DNA of 64,000 nucleotides from an uncultured Lachnospiraceae bacterium (GTDB lineage: Bacteria; Bacillota; Clostridia; Lachnospirales; Lachnospiraceae), in assembly GCA_910586705.1 (NCBI GenBank), contig CAJUJK010000001.1, positions 260,673-324,672 on the forward strand, given 5' to 3'. The translations under genes and the position numbers were made by a program. Below the pieces are notes generated by a model. It was not told where the DNA came from, searched no databases, and saw only the letters and a program-made list of their open reading frames with translations. Positions 28,023 to 36,332 of the stretch are shown piece by piece (positions within the stretch are counted from its first letter, which is position 1; every line of letters begins with the position of its first letter).

Positions 28023-28958
28023 TCAGACGGTGACGACCGTGCCGCTCTTTCCCTTCAGGGCTTCTTTCACGTCGCCAAGGGAGGTGATCAGCACTCTGCC
28101 GAGCGGATTTTCCTCCAGATAGGTGATGGCGGCTTCGATTTTCGGCAGCATGGTGCCCGTCTCGAACTGGCCCTCTTCGCACAGTTCTTTCGCCTGCCGG
28201 ACCGTGAGGGAAGGGAGCGCCGTCTGGTCCGGCTTTCCGAAATTCCGGTAAACGCAGGGGACCCCTGTCAGAATAATCAGCTCATCGACATGAAGGCTTG
28301 CGGCGAGTCTGCCTGCCACAGCGTCCTTTTCGATGACCGCGGATGCGCCTTTTAAGACGTGGTTCTGTTCGATCACGGGAATACCGCCGCCGCCACATGC
28401 AATCACGATCTGACCGGCTTCGGCAAGTGTGCGGATGGCGTCGATTTCCACGATGTCAATGGGGCTGGGAGCGGCGACCACCCGCCTGAATCCTTTGCCC
28501 GGTTCCTCTTTCACAAAATTTCCCTTTTTGATTTCTGCGTCCGCGTCATCGGAGGACATGTAGCGCCCGATGACTTTGGTGGGATTGTAGAAGGCCTCGT
28601 CGTAGGGATCGACGGTCACCTGCGTCAGGATGGTGCTGACGGTTTTTACGATACCGCGCCCCACCAGTTCCGCGCGGAGCGCATTCTGGATATCATACCC
28701 CACATAGCCCTGACTCATGGCGGAGCAGACGCACATGGGCGCGGGCGTGTAGTCGGTGTAAACCCGGCGAAGCTCCGTCATCGCCTTGTGGATCATGCTG
28801 ACCTGCCTTCCGTTGCTGTGGGTGATGGTGAGCTGGTAATCGGCTTCCACCAGATCCGCAAGCGCTCTGGCGGTCGTTTTCACCGCATCCCACTGTTCTA
28901 AAATTGTATAACCGAGCGCCTCATGTCCGAGAGAGACGACTGCTTTTTTCTTATTCAT
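28023..28958 (-). CDS. arcC: Carbamate kinase
   Basis: Amino-acid-kinase fold enzyme that makes ATP from carbamoyl phosphate. ATG is at 28958-28956 with AAAGGATC upstream; earlier frames lack a site. 311 residues. Motifs: VVSLGHEALG (the usual GGNALG with Gly-Gly-Asn altered to Gly-His-Glu), THSNGRQVS, CSAMSQGYVGY, IACGGGGIPV and a C-terminal Lys-Gln-rich helix. No arginine deiminase or ornithine carbamoyltransferase gene is adjacent. It may work in purine, agmatine or other carbamoyl catabolism encoded elsewhere. The altered nucleotide loop deserves notice. Confidence 0.88.
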   Translation of the reverse strand: MNKKKAVVSLGHEALGYTILEQWDAVKTTARALADLVEADYQLTITHSNGRQVSMIHKAMTELRRVYTDYTPAPMCVCSAMSQGYVGYDIQNALRAELVGRGIVKTVSTILTQVTVDPYDEAFYNPTKVIGRYMSSDDADAEIKKGNFVKEEPGKGFRRVVAAPSPIDIVEIDAIRTLAEAGQIVIACGGGGIPVIEQNHVLKGASAVIEKDAVAGRLAASLHVDELIILTGVPCVYRNFGKPDQTALPSLTVRQAKELCEEGQFETGTMLPKIEAAITYLEENPLGRVLITSLGDVKEALKGKSGTVVTV

Positions 28959-29136
28959 TTCACACTGATCCTTTCGCGTTTCGGATTTTTTGTATTTTGT
29001 ATATTGCAAGTATATCAAAACGGCGGGGCTTTGTATAGAATGGTTTTGCGAAAAATTATGTAAATTGATTATGGGTATTCGCCAAAAATAAAAAAAGAAA
29101 ATTGGGTATATTTATGCAAAATACACAAGAAAGAGT

Positions 29137-29165
29137 TTGACAATATATGGGATGGGAAGTATAAT
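29137..29165 (+). promoter_or_regulatory. Perfect consensus promoter for the EAL gene
   Basis: TTGACA at 29137-29142 and TATAAT at 29160-29165 with a 17-base spacer. Transcription from ~29172 gives a leader of about 92 bases. The rest of the 305-base gap (28959-29136) is AT-rich and I see no other gene in it. Confidence 0.92.
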
Positions 29166-29212
29166 GAAAGAATATTAGATATCATGTTGTAAAATGTATA
29201 AATATAAAATCT

Positions 29213-29257
29213 AAGGGAAGGGGGTGAAACCGGCGCCGCAGGTTAGCGGGCGCTGGT
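29213..29257 (+). promoter_or_regulatory. Distant ribosome site plus GC hairpin in the EAL leader
   Basis: A purine-rich AAGGGAAGGGGG at 29213-29224 is 40 bases before ATG 29264. Between them ACCGGCGCC (29229-29237) can pair with GGGCGCTGGT (29248-29257). Folding that hairpin would bring the ribosome site to about ten bases from the start codon. No other start codon exists in the frame after the stop at 29225. A translational control element is inferred. Confidence 0.5.
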
Positions 29258-29263
29258 AGCAGG

Positions 29264-30952
29264 ATGAGTTACCTGAGTATATTACAGGGAATGTCGCTGG
29301 AGCAGATTCAGTCAGTCATTGAAATTATGCAGCAGTCTTCTGAAGCATATATGTTTATTCTGGATCTGTCGGTGGATACCTATATGGTGGCGGAGAAGGC
29401 GACGAAGCGGTTCCCCTTCCAGTCTACTGTGATTGAGAACTGTTCGGAGACGCTAAAAAGCGTGGTGTATCCTTCTGATTATGAACGGCTGGCGGCGGAA
29501 CTGGAGGAATGCCGGTCGGGAGAAAAGGACATCCACGCGCTGGAATACCGCTGGCTGGACCGCATGGGCAGGGTTGTCTGGATCAGCTGCAAGGGCACGG
29601 TAGTGACGGGCACCGAGGGGCACAGGCTTTTGATCGGCGCGGTCACCGAGATGGGCGCAAAGGCGAAAGCCGACAATATCACAGGGCTTCGCAGAGAGGC
29701 GAGATTTCGTCTGGACATGGAATCGACGCTCCGGGACCAGCCGGAGTCTGTACGGTATCTGATGCGTATCGGTATCGACAATTTTAAAGAGATCAACGAG
29801 AAAGAGGGCGTGGAAGCCGGCGATGAAGTTTTGCGGGAGCTGGCGGAGTGCATCATAAAAACCGTGGATGAGAGCGTGGACATTTATCGTCTGGTGGCGG
29901 ATGAGTTTATGATTGCGGACACCGGGAAGGGTGTGTCGAAGGAACCGGGCGCCGTCTACAGACAGATTCAGAGATCCATAGCCGCCATGGCTGAGAGTAA
30001 GGAGTACAGCCGCTTTTATACTGTGTCAGCGGGCGTGCTGGAAACGGATTTTTCGGGCAGAAGCGTGGAGGAACTGATGCGGTATACGGAGTTCGCCCTG
30101 AATGAGGCGAAGCGCAACGGCAGAAACCAGATGGTTTCGTTTGACAGGGAAACCTTTGACGTATATCTGGAACGGCTCGACATCCGCAAACTTCTCAGAC
30201 AGGACGTGAGCCATGATTTCCGGGGATTTGAATTGTATTACCAGCCGATTGTCTCGGCGGAGGATTACAGACTGGTCGGCGCGGAGGCGCTGCTCCGGTG
30301 GAAAAATGAGAAATTCGGCAATGTCTCTCCGGCGGTCTTTATCCCGGTTCTGGAGGAGAGCGGACTGATTATCCCGGTGGGACAGTATGTTCTCTGGGAG
30401 GCGGCGAAAACGTGCAAGAAGTGGAAAGAGTACATACCCGGATTTCATATCAATGTCAATCTGTCTTATGTGCAGCTCTACAAGAGCGACATGATGCATG
30501 ATGTGGAGCGCTGTATCCGGGAAGTGGGGCTGGACCCGGAAAGTCTGGTACTGGAACTGACGGAGAGCGGCTATATTGAGACGAATGACAGAATCAAGGA
30601 ACTGTTCAAGGACCTGAAATCGAGAAATATTGATCTGGCGCTGGATGATTTTGGCACAGGCTATTCCAATATGCGCTATCTGAAGGAGATCGACGCCAAG
30701 ACGGTGAAGATTGACAGAAGCTTTGTGGTGCAGGCGCTTAAGAATGAATATGATTATAATATCATCAGCCACATCATAGATATGGTGCACAGTCTGGGTT
30801 CGGTTGTCTGCATGGAGGGTATTGAGGAAAAGGAAGAACTTTCAAAAATGATGGCTACCAAGCCGGATATGATACAAGGCTATTATTTTGGGAAGCCCAC
30901 ACCCGCCGGGCAGTTTGAGAAAGAATTTTTACAGACTACAGATTCTCCCTGA
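29264..30952 (+). CDS. PAS - degenerate GGDEF - EAL cyclic-di-GMP phosphodiesterase
   Basis: 562 residues, cytoplasmic. A PAS-like sensor (about 10-130) with a PAC-type end (WLDRMGRVVWISC) is followed by a GGDEF domain (about 140-300) whose signature reads VADEF, so cyclase activity is unlikely. The EAL domain (about 310-555) keeps the key residues: GAEALLRW, VLELTESGY, LDDFGTGYS and KIDRSFV. The protein therefore probably hydrolyses c-di-GMP, with the GGDEF part as a GTP sensor. It is transcribed alone from a consensus promoter, and its 3' end overlaps the converging LacI gene by 17 bases. Confidence 0.93.
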   Translation: MSYLSILQGMSLEQIQSVIEIMQQSSEAYMFILDLSVDTYMVAEKATKRFPFQSTVIENCSETLKSVVYPSDYERLAAELEECRSGEKDIHALEYRWLDRMGRVVWISCKGTVVTGTEGHRLLIGAVTEMGAKAKADNITGLRREARFRLDMESTLRDQPESVRYLMRIGIDNFKEINEKEGVEAGDEVLRELAECIIKTVDESVDIYRLVADEFMIADTGKGVSKEPGAVYRQIQRSIAAMAESKEYSRFYTVSAGVLETDFSGRSVEELMRYTEFALNEAKRNGRNQMVSFDRETFDVYLERLDIRKLLRQDVSHDFRGFELYYQPIVSAEDYRLVGAEALLRWKNEKFGNVSPAVFIPVLEESGLIIPVGQYVLWEAAKTCKKWKEYIPGFHINVNLSYVQLYKSDMMHDVERCIREVGLDPESLVLELTESGYIETNDRIKELFKDLKSRNIDLALDDFGTGYSNMRYLKEIDAKTVKIDRSFVVQALKNEYDYNIISHIIDMVHSLGSVVCMEGIEEKEELSKMMATKPDMIQGYYFGKPTPAGQFEKEFLQTTDSP

Positions 30953-31952
30953 TCCGTATGTCCACATCCACATAATTGTTTTCGGAGGCGGGCATTTCTC
31001 CCGTGGCAAGGCAGGCGAAGAGGATCGTGAGGGGGAGGGAACCCTGTTGAAAGGGCTGTTGGCAGATAGTGGCTGCGATCAGTCCTTTTTCCATATATTC
31101 CCGGGTGGTGGGAACGAGATCGTTGGTTATGACAACTGTGTCATTTTTACGCGCAGATGCCTCGATCGCCTTGCAGCCGCCGTACACGCCGCCCGCGGTA
31201 AAATAAAAAGCGTTTATTTCGGGATGGTCTAAGAGAAGCTGTTTTGTCAGCTCAAAACTCACCCGGTCGTCGTCGTTGCTGTTGACGGTATCGACGATAC
31301 GGATATTCGGGTGCGACGAGACGATATGGGCGAAACCGGCGATCCGTTCCGTGTGACAGAGAATATTCTGCGAGCCGGAGATGATGCCCACGCGCACCTC
31401 GCCTTTTGTCATCAGACGCATCAAGGCGCCGGCTGTCTCGCCGGAACGATAAAAATTACTGCCTACATAGGCGATCCGGCTGGCATTTTCGATATCGGTA
31501 TTTAAGGTCACCACGGGAATCCCCGCGCTGCCGAGACTGTCGATTTTTTCCCGCACGGCGCTGTCGTTGTAGGGGGAGATGGCAAGTCCGTTTATCCCTT
31601 CCGAGAGAAGCGCGTCTATGGCGTCGAGCTGCTGCTTTAGGCTGTACTCTGTCTGCTTTATGAGGACGCTGCAATTGTAGCCGGCAAGTTCTTCCGCCTT
31701 TTCGCGCACGCCTGCGAGAACGTCGTCAAAGAAAGGGTTGCCGACGCCTAAAAGCACGACGCCCAGCTTCAGATTCTTTTTCTGGGCGGCGAGAACAATC
31801 CCCGCCTTGTTCGGCTTGTAGTCGAGGGCGCGGACAATTTTCCGGATTTTTTCTTCTGTCTGGGGATTGACGTCGCCGCGGTGGTTTAACACGCGGTCTA
31901 CCGTACCCCGGGATACGCCGGCGAGAGCGGCGATTTCCTTGATGGTTGCCAT
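30936..31952 (-). CDS. LacI-family transcriptional regulator of the pentose/fucose operon
   Basis: 338 residues, ATG at 31952-31950 with AAAGGAAGG upstream. N-terminal LacI helix-turn-helix (TIKEIAALAGVSRGTV) and hinge helix, then a sugar-binding periplasmic-protein fold (GVVLLGVGNPFFDDVLAG, GLAISPYNDSAV, YVGSNFYRSGETA, GIISGS). The TVDRVLN in place of TVSRVLN is common in the ribose/xylose branch. It diverges from xylB by 189 bases and most likely represses the xylB-DUF4867-isomerase operon in response to a pentose or deoxyhexose. I do not see a clear palindromic operator in the gap. Confidence 0.9.
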   Translation of the reverse strand: MATIKEIAALAGVSRGTVDRVLNHRGDVNPQTEEKIRKIVRALDYKPNKAGIVLAAQKKNLKLGVVLLGVGNPFFDDVLAGVREKAEELAGYNCSVLIKQTEYSLKQQLDAIDALLSEGINGLAISPYNDSAVREKIDSLGSAGIPVVTLNTDIENASRIAYVGSNFYRSGETAGALMRLMTKGEVRVGIISGSQNILCHTERIAGFAHIVSSHPNIRIVDTVNSNDDDRVSFELTKQLLLDHPEINAFYFTAGGVYGGCKAIEASARKNDTVVITNDLVPTTREYMEKGLIAATICQQPFQQGSLPLTILFACLATGEMPASENNYVDVDIRIRENL

Positions 31953-32141
31953 GATTAACCTTCCTTTCTCTGACAAGCGTAGCATATCAAGTGGAAATAG
32001 ACAATGCGTTTGGCTGCAATTTGTATAAAGTTACGAAAAAAATATACGGTATTGCTTTTACAGGCGTGACAGCTTATCATGGAAACAGAAGGATCGTGCA
32101 CGGGCACGGAAAATTTTAGCAGAAAGAATTGGAGGGTAAAA

Positions 32142-33617
32142 ATGCTTTATATTGGGGTGGATTTGGGTACAAGCGCCGTGAAGCTTCTTTTGATGGAGGG
32201 AGACGGCAGAATCGTCAATATTGTATCGAAGGAATATCCGCTGTATTTCCCGCATCCGGGGTGGTCTGAGCAGAAGCCGGAGGACTGGTACGCGCAGAGT
32301 ATCGCGGGGATCAAGGAGCTGATCGCGGATGTGGACAAGAGCCAGATTGCGGGCATCAGTTTCGGCGGGCAGATGCACGGGCTTGTGATTCTGGATGAGA
32401 AGGACGAGGTGATCCGTCCCGCGATTCTCTGGAATGACGGCAGGACCACGGAGGAGTGCGATTATTTAAACAACGAGATCGGAAAGGATAAGCTGTCCGA
32501 ATATACGGCGAATATTTCCTTTACCGGCTTTACCGCGCCGAAGGTGCTCTGGGTGAAGAACAAGGAGCCGGAGAACTTCGCGAGGATCAAAAAGATCATG
32601 CTCCCCAAGGACTATATCGCGTACAAGCTGACAGGGGTGCACTGTACGGACGTCTCCGACGCTTCCGGTATGCTTCTGTTTGACGTGAAGAACCGCTGCT
32701 GGTCTAAGGAGATGTGCGAGATCTGCGGCGTGCGGGAAGAACAGCTTGCCAAGATTTACGAGAGCTATGAGACGGTGGGATGCGTGCTGCCTGAGATTGC
32801 AAAGGAACTCGGCATTCCTGAAAATGTAAAAGTGGCGGCGGGCGGCGGCGACAACGCGGCGGCGGCTGTGGGAACCGGCACGGTGGGAGACGGCATGTGC
32901 AATATCTCCCTCGGCACCAGCGGCACCATCTTTATTTCATCGGACAAATTCGGCGTGGATAAGTTCAACGCCCTTCACGCTTTTGCCCACGCGGACGGGC
33001 ACTATCACCTGATGGGCTGTATGCTCAGCGCGGCGTCCTGCAACAAGTGGTGGATGGACGATATCATCGGCACGGAGAAGTATGCGGACGAGCAGAAGGC
33101 GATCACAGACGATAAGCTGGGTGAGAACCATGTGTACTTCCTGCCTTACCTGATGGGAGAGCGTTCCCCGCACAACGATCCCGACGCGAGAGGCACCTTT
33201 ATCGGCATGACCATGGATACCACGAGGGCGGACATGACGCAGGCGGTGCTTGAGGGCGTGGCGTTCGCGCTGAGAGATTCCCTTGAGGTGGCGAGGTCCC
33301 TCGGCATTCATATCGAGCGGACGAAGATTTGCGGCGGCGGCGCGAAAAGCCCGCTCTGGAAACGGATGATCGCCAACATTATGAACTTGAAAGTGGATGT
33401 GATCGAGAGCGAGGAAGGTCCTGCTATGGGCGGCGCGATGCTGGCGGCGGTTGCCTGCGGTGAGTACGAAAGCGTGGAGGAAGCGGCGGCGAAGATCGTG
33501 AAGATTGTGGATACGGTAGAGCCGGAACCTGCCCTTGTCGAGAAATACGAGAAGAGATACCAGCAGTTTAAGCAGATTTATCCGACCTGCAAGGAACTGT
33601 TTGGGAAACTGAGATAA
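32142..33617 (+). CDS. xylB: Xylulokinase-type FGGY carbohydrate kinase
   Basis: Phosphorylates D-xylulose or a related ketose. 491 residues, ATG 32142 with TTGGAGGG upstream. FGGY motifs: YIGVDLGTSAVK, GGQMHGLV (the xylulokinase sugar site), AGGGDNAAAAVGTG, NISLGTSGTIF and ICGGGAKSPLWKRM. First gene of an operon with a DUF4867 protein and a fucose/arabinose isomerase-family enzyme, so the physiological ketose may be a product of that isomerase rather than xylulose. Confidence 0.92.
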   Translation: MLYIGVDLGTSAVKLLLMEGDGRIVNIVSKEYPLYFPHPGWSEQKPEDWYAQSIAGIKELIADVDKSQIAGISFGGQMHGLVILDEKDEVIRPAILWNDGRTTEECDYLNNEIGKDKLSEYTANISFTGFTAPKVLWVKNKEPENFARIKKIMLPKDYIAYKLTGVHCTDVSDASGMLLFDVKNRCWSKEMCEICGVREEQLAKIYESYETVGCVLPEIAKELGIPENVKVAAGGGDNAAAAVGTGTVGDGMCNISLGTSGTIFISSDKFGVDKFNALHAFAHADGHYHLMGCMLSAASCNKWWMDDIIGTEKYADEQKAITDDKLGENHVYFLPYLMGERSPHNDPDARGTFIGMTMDTTRADMTQAVLEGVAFALRDSLEVARSLGIHIERTKICGGGAKSPLWKRMIANIMNLKVDVIESEEGPAMGGAMLAAVACGEYESVEEAAAKIVKIVDTVEPEPALVEKYEKRYQQFKQIYPTCKELFGKLR

Positions 33618-33620
33618 CAG

Positions 33621-33684
33621 TGTGAGAAGAACTTCTAATACTCGGCAGCAGAGGCTGCCTCGCTGAGAAGTTCTAAATCTCACA
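33621..33684. repeat. Long interrupted hairpin after xylB
   Basis: TGTGAGA+AGAACTTCT (33621-33636) pairs with AGAAGTTCT (33666-33674) and TCTCACA (33678-33684), with a nested GGCAGC/GCTGCC stem (33644-33649 with 33654-33659). Start of a 252-base spacer with no gene. No T tract, so it may protect the upstream message rather than stop it. Confidence 0.75.
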
Positions 33685-33686
33685 CA

Positions 33687-33714
33687 GGAGAATGCCATAA
33701 AGCTGGCATTCTCC
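33687..33714. repeat. 10-bp perfect stem-loop
   Basis: GGAGAATGCC (33687-33696) pairs with GGCATTCTCC (33705-33714) around an 8-base loop. It abuts the 61-bp tandem repeats. Confidence 0.8.
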
Positions 33715-33857
33715 GCACAGTGAAGGCATGGCGAACCAGATGCGGTGGAGTTTGCCAGATGGAGACGCAATCTCCGCGCGGTGAAGGCATGGCGAATTAG
33801 GTGCGGTGGTGTCTGCCGGATGGAAACGCATTCTCCGCACAGTGAAAGTATGGCGAA
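33710..33857. repeat. 2.4 copies of a 61-bp tandem repeat
   Basis: Copies start at 33710, 33771 and 33832 with a strict 61-base period. The first two match at 51 of 61 positions, and the third is cut off after about 26 bases just before the ribosome site of the DUF4867 gene. Each full unit carries CTCCGCA and a partner TGCGG(T)GGAG-like segment and can fold. Confidence 0.85.
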
Positions 33858-33869
33858 GGGAGAGAGGAT

Positions 33870-34493
33870 ATGGAGATTAAGAAAGTGACAGACCCGTCAT
33901 TCCGTAAGTATGGCAGGGTTGTACAGGGGATCGACTTTACGGATCTGGTAGAGGCGATCAAAAGAGAGACGCCGATGCCGGATGGCGTGGCTTACGAGCC
34001 TTCCATCAAGGCGCTGGAGGAGACTGCGGCGGCTAAGGCGTTACAGAAAAGAACTTACGGCGAACTGCCGATCGAGGTGGGCTACTGCAACGGTCATAAC
34101 TATAAGCTGAACGCCATCGAGTACCACAGGAGTTCTGAGATCAATGTGGCGGCTACGGACGCGGTATTGATTGTGGGTATGCAGCAGGACATCACAGACG
34201 ATTTCAAGTATGAGACGGCTAAGATGGAGGCGTTTCTGGTAGAGGCAGGCACGGCTGTGGAGCTTTACGCGACGACCCTGCACTACGCGCCCTGCAGCGC
34301 GGACGAGGGCGGCTTCAAGGTCGGCATCGTGCTTCCGGCGGGCACAAACTATCCGCTTGAGGAAAGCCACGAGGGATGGGAGGATTCCTTGATCACGGCG
34401 CAGAACAAGTGGCTGATCGGCCATGCGGAGGGCGGGCTCGACGCGGGCGCGCATATCGGACTGGTAGGAAAAAATCTGGATATTCGTGATTAA
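33870..34493 (+). CDS. DUF4867 family protein
   Basis: 207 residues, ribosome site GGGAGAGAGG before ATG 33870. Matches DUF4867, a family of about 200 residues found beside sugar isomerases in Firmicutes and thought to have a cupin-like fold. Visible conserved pieces: YCNGHNYKLNAIEYHRSSE and YAPCSADEGGFKVGIVLPAG, whose His/Glu residues could bind a metal as in lyxose isomerase-like cupins. Position between xylB and a ketol isomerase suggests a sugar-epimerising or mutarotating step, but this is inference. Confidence 0.8.
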   Translation: MEIKKVTDPSFRKYGRVVQGIDFTDLVEAIKRETPMPDGVAYEPSIKALEETAAAKALQKRTYGELPIEVGYCNGHNYKLNAIEYHRSSEINVAATDAVLIVGMQQDITDDFKYETAKMEAFLVEAGTAVELYATTLHYAPCSADEGGFKVGIVLPAGTNYPLEESHEGWEDSLITAQNKWLIGHAEGGLDAGAHIGLVGKNLDIRD

Positions 34494-34510
34494 TTAAGCT
34501 AATTGAAAGC

Positions 34511-34686
34511 CGATTGCTGCGCGCTATGCGCTCTCGCAATCGCCGCCGGCATTCGCAATCCGGTCTAATGACCTTCTTGCTCATACCGGCTTGCCCGTCC
34601 GATGTCTGTACGTCCTCGCATACAAGTATGCAGTCCGTTCAGCCGCCGTCCGGGACTTTCATAGTAAATATACCGGCAGCGCCGGT
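34511..34686. repeat. Palindrome-rich spacer in the isomerase operon
   Basis: 216-base gap without a gene. Stem-loops: CGATTGC/GCAATCG (34511-34517 with 34536-34542, nested GCGC pairs), GCATAC/GTATGC (34618-34623 with 34626-34631) and ACCGGC/GCCGGT (34672-34677 with 34681-34686). The last lies 11 bases before the AAGGAGG of the isomerase gene and could affect its translation. Confidence 0.65.
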
Positions 34687-34709
34687 TAAAATAAAAGGAG
34701 GAAAATAAA

Positions 34710-36194
34710 ATGAACAATTTACCGAAAGTAAAGATTGGTATCGTAGCGGTAAGCCGTGATTGTTTCCCGGCATCTCTGGCGATTAACAGAAGAAAAGCGC
34801 TGGTGGAGGCTTACGCGAAGAAGTATGACGCGGCGGACATCTACGAGTGCCCTGTGTGCATCATCGAGAGCGAGATCGACATGGTGAACGCGTTAAAGGA
34901 TATCAAGGACAACGACTGTAACGCGCTCTGCGTATATCTGGGCAACTTTGGTCCCGAGATCTCCGAGACGCTGCTTGCAAAGCATTTCGAGGGTCCCAAG
35001 ATGTTTGTGGCTGCAGCAGAGGAGTCTCAGGGTGATCTGATTCAGGGCCGCGGCGACGCTTACTGCGGTATGCTCAATGCCAGCTACAACTTAAAGCTCA
35101 GAAATGTAAAGGCTTACATTCCCGAGTATCCCGTAGGCGATGCGGAGGACTGCGCTGACATGATCCATGAGTTTATTCCGATCGCACGTGCGGTTGCGGC
35201 GCTCTCTAGCTTAAAGATTATTTCCTTTGGTCCCAGACCGCTCAACTTCCTCGCATGTAACGCGCCCATCAAGCAACTTTACAATCTGGGCATCGAGATT
35301 GAGGAGAACTCTGAGCTTGACCTGTTTGAAGCGTTCAACAAGCACGCGGACGATTCCCGTATTCCCGATGTGGTGAAGGATATGGAAGCGGAGCTTGGCG
35401 ACGGCAACAACAAACCCGGGATTCTGCCTAAGCTTGCGCAGTACGAACTGACCCTGCTCGACTGGATCGAGGAGCACAAGGGGTACCGCGAGTATGTGGC
35501 GATCGCCGGAAAATGCTGGCCTGCATTCCAGACCCAGTTCGGCTTTGTGCCCTGCTTTGTAAACAGCCGTCTGACCGGCAGAGGCATTCCGGTATCCTGT
35601 GAAGTGGATATCTACGGCTGCCTGAGCGAGTTCATCGGCGAGGCGGTAAGCGACGATATCGTAACGCTGCTTGACATCAACAACTCTGTGCCGAAAGATA
35701 TGTACAAAGAGTCCATTGAGGGCAAGTTCGACTATAAGTTTACAGATACATTTATGGGCTTCCACTGTGGAAATACCTGCTCCAAGAAGCTGTCCAAGTG
35801 CAGCATGGAGTACCAGATGATCATGGCGAGATCCCTGCCCGAGGAAGTGACGCAGGGTACGCTGGAGGGCGATATCGTTCCCGGCAACATTACCTTCTAC
35901 CGTCTGCAGAGTACGGCTGACAATATCCTGCGCGCATATGTGGCGGAGGGCGAGGTGCTTCCTGTGGCGACCAGATCCTTCGGCGGCATCGGTGTATTCG
36001 CGATCCCTGAGATGGGGAGATTTTACCGTCATGTGCTGATCGAGAAGAATTACCCGCATCACGGCGCGGTTGCTTTCGGCCACTTCGGCAAGGCACTGTT
36101 TGAGGTATTCAAGTATATCGGCGTGGATGTGAGCGAGATCGGCTACAATCAGCCCAAGAGCCTGCCGTATCCGACAGAGAATCCTTTCGCGTAA
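34710..36194 (+). CDS. L-fucose/L-arabinose isomerase family protein
   Basis: 494 residues with an AAGGAGG site. The protein has the two-domain architecture of the FucI/AraA family: an N-terminal nucleotide-like fold (KIGIVAVSRDCFP), a middle segment (CVYLGNFGPEISETLLAKHF) and a C-terminal metal-binding half (GKCWPAFQTQFGFVPC, GFHCGNTCS, YPHHGAVAFGHFG). It should interconvert an aldose and a ketose (fucose, D-arabinose or another pentose) using Mn. Substrate cannot be fixed by sequence; the xylB-like kinase and lack of a fuculose aldolase argue for a pentose. Confidence 0.88.
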   Translation: MNNLPKVKIGIVAVSRDCFPASLAINRRKALVEAYAKKYDAADIYECPVCIIESEIDMVNALKDIKDNDCNALCVYLGNFGPEISETLLAKHFEGPKMFVAAAEESQGDLIQGRGDAYCGMLNASYNLKLRNVKAYIPEYPVGDAEDCADMIHEFIPIARAVAALSSLKIISFGPRPLNFLACNAPIKQLYNLGIEIEENSELDLFEAFNKHADDSRIPDVVKDMEAELGDGNNKPGILPKLAQYELTLLDWIEEHKGYREYVAIAGKCWPAFQTQFGFVPCFVNSRLTGRGIPVSCEVDIYGCLSEFIGEAVSDDIVTLLDINNSVPKDMYKESIEGKFDYKFTDTFMGFHCGNTCSKKLSKCSMEYQMIMARSLPEEVTQGTLEGDIVPGNITFYRLQSTADNILRAYVAEGEVLPVATRSFGGIGVFAIPEMGRFYRHVLIEKNYPHHGAVAFGHFGKALFEVFKYIGVDVSEIGYNQPKSLPYPTENPFA

Positions 36195-36228
36195 TATCTG
36201 CAAGATAAACGAAATGTAGAAACAGGAT

Positions 36229-36258
36229 GGGCGTATGCTGTGAAAACGGTGTGCGCCC
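36229..36258 (+). terminator. Terminator of the isomerase operon
   Basis: GGGCG (36229-36233) pairs with CGCCC (36254-36258), extended by G-U pairs inside. TTT follows. Confidence 0.6.
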
Positions 36259-36280
36259 TTTCCGTATGCAAAAAAGGCGC

Positions 36281-36311
36281 AAAAAAGACGGAACCAGATA
36301 AGCCGGTTCCG
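36281..36311 (-). terminator. Intrinsic terminator of the FliD-like gene
   Basis: CGGAACC (36289-36295) pairs with GGTTCCG (36305-36311). On the minus strand the stem is followed by a T run (the A run at 36281-36286). Confidence 0.85.
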
Positions 36312-36332
36312 CCTTAAACTTTTTAAAATGAA

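Noticed and set aside
28359..28901. Long plus-strand ORF opposite arcC
   Set aside because: Antisense shadow of a clear carbamate kinase gene; no ribosome site.
29172..29263. Possible c-di-GMP (GEMM-I or GEMM-II) riboswitch before the EAL gene
   Set aside because: GGTTAGCGGGCGC looks superficially like GEMM pieces, but the conserved receptor sequence and second hairpin are absent; a simple hairpin explains the pairing.
31953..32141. LacI operator in the divergent spacer
   Set aside because: I looked for a central-CG palindrome and found only weak partial symmetry; not strong enough to annotate.
33621..33857. CRISPR-like array
   Set aside because: The repeats are tandem with no spacers and only 2.4 units; no cas genes in the window.
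34393..34584. Short minus-strand ORF over the palindromic spacer
   Set aside because: Arg-rich translation of inverted repeats, overlaps the DUF4867 gene; no ribosome site.
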